Assembly (NCBI GenBank): GCA_964562985.1
Contig: CAZLWE010000005.1
Coordinates: 1 to 64,000 of the forward strand
Length of the DNA: 64,000 bases
DNA from: SHLQ01 sp964562985
GTDB taxonomy: Bacteria > Actinomycetota > Acidimicrobiia > Acidimicrobiales > SHLQ01
Direction: 5' to 3'
The notes below the pieces were generated by a model that was not told where the DNA came from, ran no database searches, and saw nothing but the letters and a program-made list of their open reading frames with translations. A program made the translations under genes and the position numbers. Numbering within the stretch: the first letter of the stretch is position 1; the number at the start of each line of letters is the position of its first letter. Of this stretch, positions 59,891-64,000 are shown in pieces.

Positions 59891-62386
59891 ATGACAATCG
59901 ACCCGAACCAATGGACGCAAAAAACCCGCGAAGGCTTCGTCGCCGCGCAGGACCTTGCAAAGACCGAATCACACCCCGAAGTCACCCCCGAGCACCTCTT
60001 GCTCGCGCTCGTCGGGCAAGCCGATGGTGTCGTGCTGCCGATCTTGCAGCGGATGGGCCAGGAGCCGATGGTGGTTCGTAATCGGCTCAACGAGAAGCTG
60101 AAAGCCTTGCCGAAGGCATTCGGCGGGGATGTCCAACAGTCACGGGACCTGATCGGGGCCTTCGAGAAGGCCGACAAGGCCCGAGCCGACCTCGGCGACG
60201 ACTACCTCTCCACCGAACATCTGCTCTTGGCGATGGCCGACCGCCTCGACCTCGACCGCAAACAGGTCATGGAGGCGTTGCGCGAAGTTCGGGGCTCTCA
60301 CCGCGTGACTACCCAGAACCCCGAGGACCAATACCAGAGCTTGGAGAAGTACGCGCGAGATCTCACGGCCGCTGCGCGAGCCCAGAAACTCGACCCGGTC
60401 ATCGGCCGCGATGATGAAATTCGTCGTGTGATTCAAGTCTTGAGCCGGCGGACGAAGAACAACCCGGTCTTGATCGGCGAGCCCGGTGTCGGCAAGACGG
60501 CGATTGTCGAAGGGCTCGCGAACCGAATCGTTGAGGGCGATGTTCCCGAGTCGCTCAAGAACAAGACGATCATGTCGCTCGATCTGTCTTCGATGGTGGC
60601 CGGCGCAAAGTATCGCGGCGAGTTCGAGGAGCGATTGAAGGCAGTCCTCAAGGAGATTGATGACGCCGACGGCCAGATCATCACGTTCATTGATGAGCTG
60701 CATACCGTCGTCGGTGCGGGCGCGGGCGGAGATAGTTCGATGGATGCAGGAAACATGCTCAAGCCGATGCTCGCCCGCGGCGAGCTCCGGATGATGGGCG
60801 CGACCACGCTCGACGAGTTCCGCAAATACATCGAGAAGGACGCGGCGCTCGAACGCCGGTTCCAGCAAGTTCTGGTCGAACCACCGTCGGTTGAGGACAC
60901 GGTCGCGATCTTGCGCGGTCTCGCCGAACGCTATGAAGTGCATCACGGTGTGCGCATTCAAGATGCTGCGCTAGTGAGTGCTGCCGTGCTGTCCGACCGC
61001 TATCTAACCGGTCGGTTCCTTCCGGACAAGGCCATTGACCTCGTCGACGAATCCGCGTCGAAGCTCCGCATCGAGATCGACTCGGTTCCCATTGAGATCG
61101 ATGTTGTCGACCGGCGAATCCGCCAGCTCGAAATGGAGCGGGTCGCCCTCCAAAAGGAATCCGACCGTGCATCTCAATCGCGCCTGGAGGACTTGGAAGG
61201 CGAGTTGGCGGATCTCACCGAGCAACTCTCTGCAATGAAGGTGCACTGGCAATCCGAACGCGATGCCATCGACGAGATTCGCACGCGCAAGGAACAGCTC
61301 GAGCAGCTCAAGCTCGATGTCGAGCGAGAGCAGGACCTCGAGAAGGCCGCCGAGATTCGATACGGGCTCATTCCGACCCTCGAAGGAGAGATAGCCGAAG
61401 CGACCGGTCGATTGAACGATCTTCAGGGTGACAACGTGATGCTCAAAGAAGAGGTAGATGCGGAAGATATTGCGGAGGTCGTAAGCGCCTGGACCGGAGT
61501 TCCGGTCAGTCGGCTGCTCGAAGGTGAAGTACAAAAGCTGATCCGTCTTGAGGAGGTTTTGCACCAGCGCGTCATTGGCCAGGAGGACGCGGTGAAGGTA
61601 GTCGCCGACGCGATTCGACGGAGCCGTGCCGGACTCTCTGACCCCAACCGTCCGATCGGCAGCTTCTTGTTCCTTGGTCCCACGGGCGTTGGTAAGACCG
61701 AACTCGCTCGCTCACTGGCCGACTTCCTCTTCGACGACGAGCGGGCGATGATCCGCATCGACATGAGCGAATACATGGAGAAGCATTCGGTTTCTCGACT
61801 GATTGGTGCTCCCCCCGGATATGTCGGCTACGACGCGGGAGGGCAACTTACCGAGGCGGTTCGTCGCCGCCCGTACGCTGTTGTGCTGCTCGACGAGGTG
61901 GAGAAGGCACATGCTGATGTCTTCAACGTCTTGTTGCAGCTGCTCGATGATGGCCGACTAACCGATGGCCAGGGTCGAACGGTCGACTTCAGCAATGTCG
62001 TGCTCATCATGACGTCGAATCTTCCGGGCGACCCAATGGCATTCTTCCGGCCGGAGTTCATCAACCGCATCGACGACATGGTGCGCTTCCGCGAACTTAC
62101 CGAGGACGATCTTCGGGAGATCGTCGACATTCAACTCGAAATCTTCAGAGGCCGTCTGGTGGATCGACACATCACGTTGGAGATCAGCGACGACGCCCGG
62201 GCGTGGTTGGCCAAGGAAGGCTACGACCCTGCCTTTGGCGCCCGGCCGCTGAAGCGTGTGGTCCAGCGCGAGGTAGCGGACAAGCTGGCCATCAAACTCC
62301 TCGATGGGTCCTTCGAGGATGAGGCAAGTATCCGCGTAGACGTCGATGCGGAAGGCTCCTCTCTGGTGTTTGTCGAAGAAAGCTAG
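59891..62386 (+). CDS. clpB: Disaggregase ClpB
   Basis: ClpB, with DnaK, solubilises aggregated proteins. The 831-residue protein has an N-terminal domain (residues 1-145), a first AAA+ domain with Walker A GEPGVGKTAIVEGLA and Walker B FIDELHTVVGAG, the coiled-coil middle domain (about 385-525), and a second AAA+ domain with GPTGVGKTELARSL and VLLDEVEKAHADVFN. In the second domain the region between TSNLPGDPMAF and FRPEFINRID lacks about 20 residues seen in many ClpB proteins, so the total is shorter than the usual 850-870. An HspR operator lies upstream. Confidence 0.96.
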   Translation: MTIDPNQWTQKTREGFVAAQDLAKTESHPEVTPEHLLLALVGQADGVVLPILQRMGQEPMVVRNRLNEKLKALPKAFGGDVQQSRDLIGAFEKADKARADLGDDYLSTEHLLLAMADRLDLDRKQVMEALREVRGSHRVTTQNPEDQYQSLEKYARDLTAAARAQKLDPVIGRDDEIRRVIQVLSRRTKNNPVLIGEPGVGKTAIVEGLANRIVEGDVPESLKNKTIMSLDLSSMVAGAKYRGEFEERLKAVLKEIDDADGQIITFIDELHTVVGAGAGGDSSMDAGNMLKPMLARGELRMMGATTLDEFRKYIEKDAALERRFQQVLVEPPSVEDTVAILRGLAERYEVHHGVRIQDAALVSAAVLSDRYLTGRFLPDKAIDLVDESASKLRIEIDSVPIEIDVVDRRIRQLEMERVALQKESDRASQSRLEDLEGELADLTEQLSAMKVHWQSERDAIDEIRTRKEQLEQLKLDVEREQDLEKAAEIRYGLIPTLEGEIAEATGRLNDLQGDNVMLKEEVDAEDIAEVVSAWTGVPVSRLLEGEVQKLIRLEEVLHQRVIGQEDAVKVVADAIRRSRAGLSDPNRPIGSFLFLGPTGVGKTELARSLADFLFDDERAMIRIDMSEYMEKHSVSRLIGAPPGYVGYDAGGQLTEAVRRRPYAVVLLDEVEKAHADVFNVLLQLLDDGRLTDGQGRTVDFSNVVLIMTSNLPGDPMAFFRPEFINRIDDMVRFRELTEDDLREIVDIQLEIFRGRLVDRHITLEISDDARAWLAKEGYDPAFGARPLKRVVQREVADKLAIKLLDGSFEDEASIRVDVDAEGSSLVFVEES

Positions 62387-62510
62387 GCCTGCTGGATCTT
62401 CCAAATGGGCCGATTCGGCTATCTCATCACCTCGCAAACTGGGGCTAATATCTCGTTAAGTAGCGTTTTGAGCTATAAATACTACACGGCGAGATATACG
62501 GAGATAAGCG

Positions 62511-63602
62511 ATGAGTTCCTTGTTGAAACATCAATCGAAGCGAGCAGCGGGAGGGTTCCTTACCGCAGTGCTGCTGGCCTCGGTATTGAGTGTCGCCGCG
62601 GTCTCGGCGCAGACGAGCTCCGGCTCCAGTTGTTCCGGCGATTTCGTCCGTGACATCGAGGGCATCCAATTCATCGTTGGCGGTGTCACCACGGCAGACC
62701 TCGCGCTGGCTGCCCCAATTCCTGCGGGCACCTACGACCTCAACGCCGCTTCACGCGACGAACACAATGGTCGAGAGTCCCTAGCCCCTCAGCCCCAAGA
62801 GCAGTGGGTCGTTGAGTTCCTCGATAGCAATGGCAACGTCCTCGCCACCTCTCAACCGACGGCGGATCTGGCGGACAACACGGCTGCGGCGACCTGGGAT
62901 GGCTCGATCGGCTCCGTCACGCTTGCTGCTGACGCAGTGTCCGCACGAGCTGTTCACGCAGCGCCAACGTCATCGAGTGCAAACTCGGTGTTTCCTGTCT
63001 GCCTCGGTGCAACCCTCAATGCACCTGTCGCTGTCGCCGAGGACCCAGCCGACGATGAGGTCGCTCGAAGCGTTGGTGGCGACGAGGACCCAGTGACATC
63101 GTCAATCACCCTCGACTATGACTCCGATGCTGAGGCCACTTCCTCGGCTGCAGTCATCTGCGACAACAGCGCCAACGTAGAGGCTGGAGACCAGATCGAC
63201 ATCGTCGTAGACGATATTGAACTCGGCAGCGAGTGCGTCGTGGGCTACCCAGAGAACCTCAGTTGCACAGTCGTTGTCGATCCCGCCCCGAGCAATGTTG
63301 GTGAACGTGCTGGCGAAGTCATCATTGGATTCCCTGCTGATGCTCCGTTGTCGGTATTCGTCGACATCGACTGCACGGACCCAGAGCTCGCAGCGGCGCC
63401 GGTGGTAACGACCGTTGCACCTGAACCAGCCGCTCCGGCAGTGACTACGACCGCAGCGCCTGCTCCCGTAACCACCACGACGGTGGCGTCCGCTGTAGCA
63501 GCAGCCACGGCAACGCCAACCACTGTTGTCTCCTCGACGCAGAACGCACCGGCCGCACCCGCCGCTCAACCACGAGTCGGTACCCCAGCCTTTACCGGCT
63601 AG
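62511..63602 (+). CDS. Secreted protein with Thr/Ala-rich tail
   Basis: 363 residues with a signal peptide (LTAVLLASVLSVAAVSA) and no recognised domain. The mature part begins QTSSGSSCSGDFVRDIEGIQ, has two cysteine pairs, and contains a long Ala/Thr/Pro/Val-rich tail from residue about 290 (for example APVTTTTVASAVAAATATP). It ends in RVGTPAFTG, directly at the stop codon. GGAG lies 9-12 bases before the ATG, and an A/T-rich run with TATAAATACT (about 62475-62484) may be part of the promoter. Confidence 0.75.
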   Translation: MSSLLKHQSKRAAGGFLTAVLLASVLSVAAVSAQTSSGSSCSGDFVRDIEGIQFIVGGVTTADLALAAPIPAGTYDLNAASRDEHNGRESLAPQPQEQWVVEFLDSNGNVLATSQPTADLADNTAAATWDGSIGSVTLAADAVSARAVHAAPTSSSANSVFPVCLGATLNAPVAVAEDPADDEVARSVGGDEDPVTSSITLDYDSDAEATSSAAVICDNSANVEAGDQIDIVVDDIELGSECVVGYPENLSCTVVVDPAPSNVGERAGEVIIGFPADAPLSVFVDIDCTDPELAAAPVVTTVAPEPAAPAVTTTAAPAPVTTTTVASAVAAATATPTTVVSSTQNAPAAPAAQPRVGTPAFTG

Positions 63603-63609
63603 CCGATTC

Positions 63610-64000
63610 TTATTCTGGAAGTTGCTCGGGCCCGTCACTGGGTCCGAGCTTCTTCGCGTACCAGCGCTGCGCGTAGGGGTTGTCGTTGTAGGCAGCGACG
63701 CTGAGGTAGCCCCGGCTGGTGTACATAGCGATCGCCTCGTGGAGCACGGAGTTGGTGTCGAGATACACCGTGTGGGCCTCGAAGGCGTGGCCAACATCTT
63801 CGAGATATCGCAGTGTCGCGGCACCAACGCCTCTCCCACGCCAGGCGGGGTCGACCCACATTCGCTTGATCTCAGCCACCTGTGACTCGAGCAGCTGAAT
63901 CCCTCCACAGGAGACCACCTGGTCATTCACGAATCCAAGAATGAATCGTCCCTTGGGTTCGCGAAACTGGTCTGCTCCGTGGGTCAACGCATCTCCCGGA
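63610..64000 (-). CDS. GNAT family acetyltransferase (5' end outside window)
   Basis: The reading frame runs past the window edge; about 130 residues are visible and none of the possible starts inside (such as a TTG at 63985-63987) gives the normal first strand of the fold. Visible parts are GRFILGFVNDQVVSCGGIQL, IKRMWVDPAWRGRGVGAATL with the acetyl-CoA loop Arg-Gly-Arg-Gly-Val-Gly, VYLDTNSVLHEAIAMY and SRGY, and a C-terminal WYAKKL. The acceptor is unknown. It is convergent with the secreted protein gene, with seven bases between the two stop codons. Confidence 0.85.
   Translation of the reverse strand, partial: PGDALTHGADQFREPKGRFILGFVNDQVVSCGGIQLLESQVAEIKRMWVDPAWRGRGVGAATLRYLEDVGHAFEAHTVYLDTNSVLHEAIAMYTSRGYLSVAAYNDNPYAQRWYAKKLGPSDGPEQLPE

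Overview
The window is a chromosomal segment around the replication origin of an actinobacterium. Markers are the HspR/HAIR heat-shock system, DUF5318 and DUF6049 family proteins, a CwlM-like protein, a DUF2510-PrsW protease and a mycothiol-type DsbA homologue. The gene order cca - acetyltransferase - DUF6049 - kinase - ECF sigma - anti-sigma - trxB - trxA - cwlM - parB - parA - rsmG - jag - yidC - yidD - rnpA - rpmH - dnaA - dnaN matches the origin region of Mycobacterium closely. The moderately GC-rich DNA, Thr-rich exported proteins and gene content suggest a member of the class Acidimicrobiia, but that class assignment is inference.

Layout. 1-4.1 kb: a coiled-coil membrane protein, then dnaB, rplI, rpsR, ssb and rpsF on the minus strand, with a DnaA-box-like cluster between dnaB and rplI. 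4.3-17.2 kb: mostly minus-strand accessory genes (prolyl oligopeptidase, HAD hydrolase, MFS exporter, lipoproteins, DsbA-like reductase, LmbE-type deacetylase, PrsW-type protease, an HTTM-like membrane pair). 17.4-22.5 kb: a stand-alone CBM48 protein, a gamma-butyrobetaine dioxygenase-like enzyme, panB, a DUF5318 protein, a methyltransferase and cca. 22.5-32.3 kb: a plus-strand run with cell-envelope signalling and thioredoxin genes. 32.3-37.8 kb: the minus-strand parB-parA-parS-rsmG-jag-yidC-yidD-rnpA-rpmH block. 38.1-41.3 kb: dnaA, a probable oriC, dnaN and a pterin dehydratase where recF is often found. 41.4-45.2 kb: a large FG-GAP/RTX secreted protein and gpmI. 45.4-49.3 kb: dnaK-grpE-dnaJ-hspR. 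49.4-58.6 kb: a polyamine uptake and catabolism locus (FAD oxidase, aminotransferase, C45 acyltransferase-like protein, GNAT, AsnC regulator, potABCD). 58.6-64 kb: small and secreted proteins, clpB behind a near-ideal HAIR operator, and a GNAT gene cut by the window end.

How the genes work together. The origin region couples initiation (DnaA, DnaN, DnaB, SSB), segregation (ParAB with two perfect parS sites) and membrane protein insertion (YidC, Jag). The adjacent plus-strand operon contains an apparently active transmembrane Ser/Thr kinase whose layout resembles the kinase plus extracellular part of mycobacterial MviN, but with the flippase missing; a degenerate, CwlM-like protein lies nearby. 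HspR probably represses both dnaK and clpB. The pot locus is organised with overlapping genes and looks like one transcription unit for import and breakdown of polyamines, with two acyl-transfer enzymes whose role there is not obvious. No tRNA, rRNA, CRISPR array, insertion sequence or prophage was seen.
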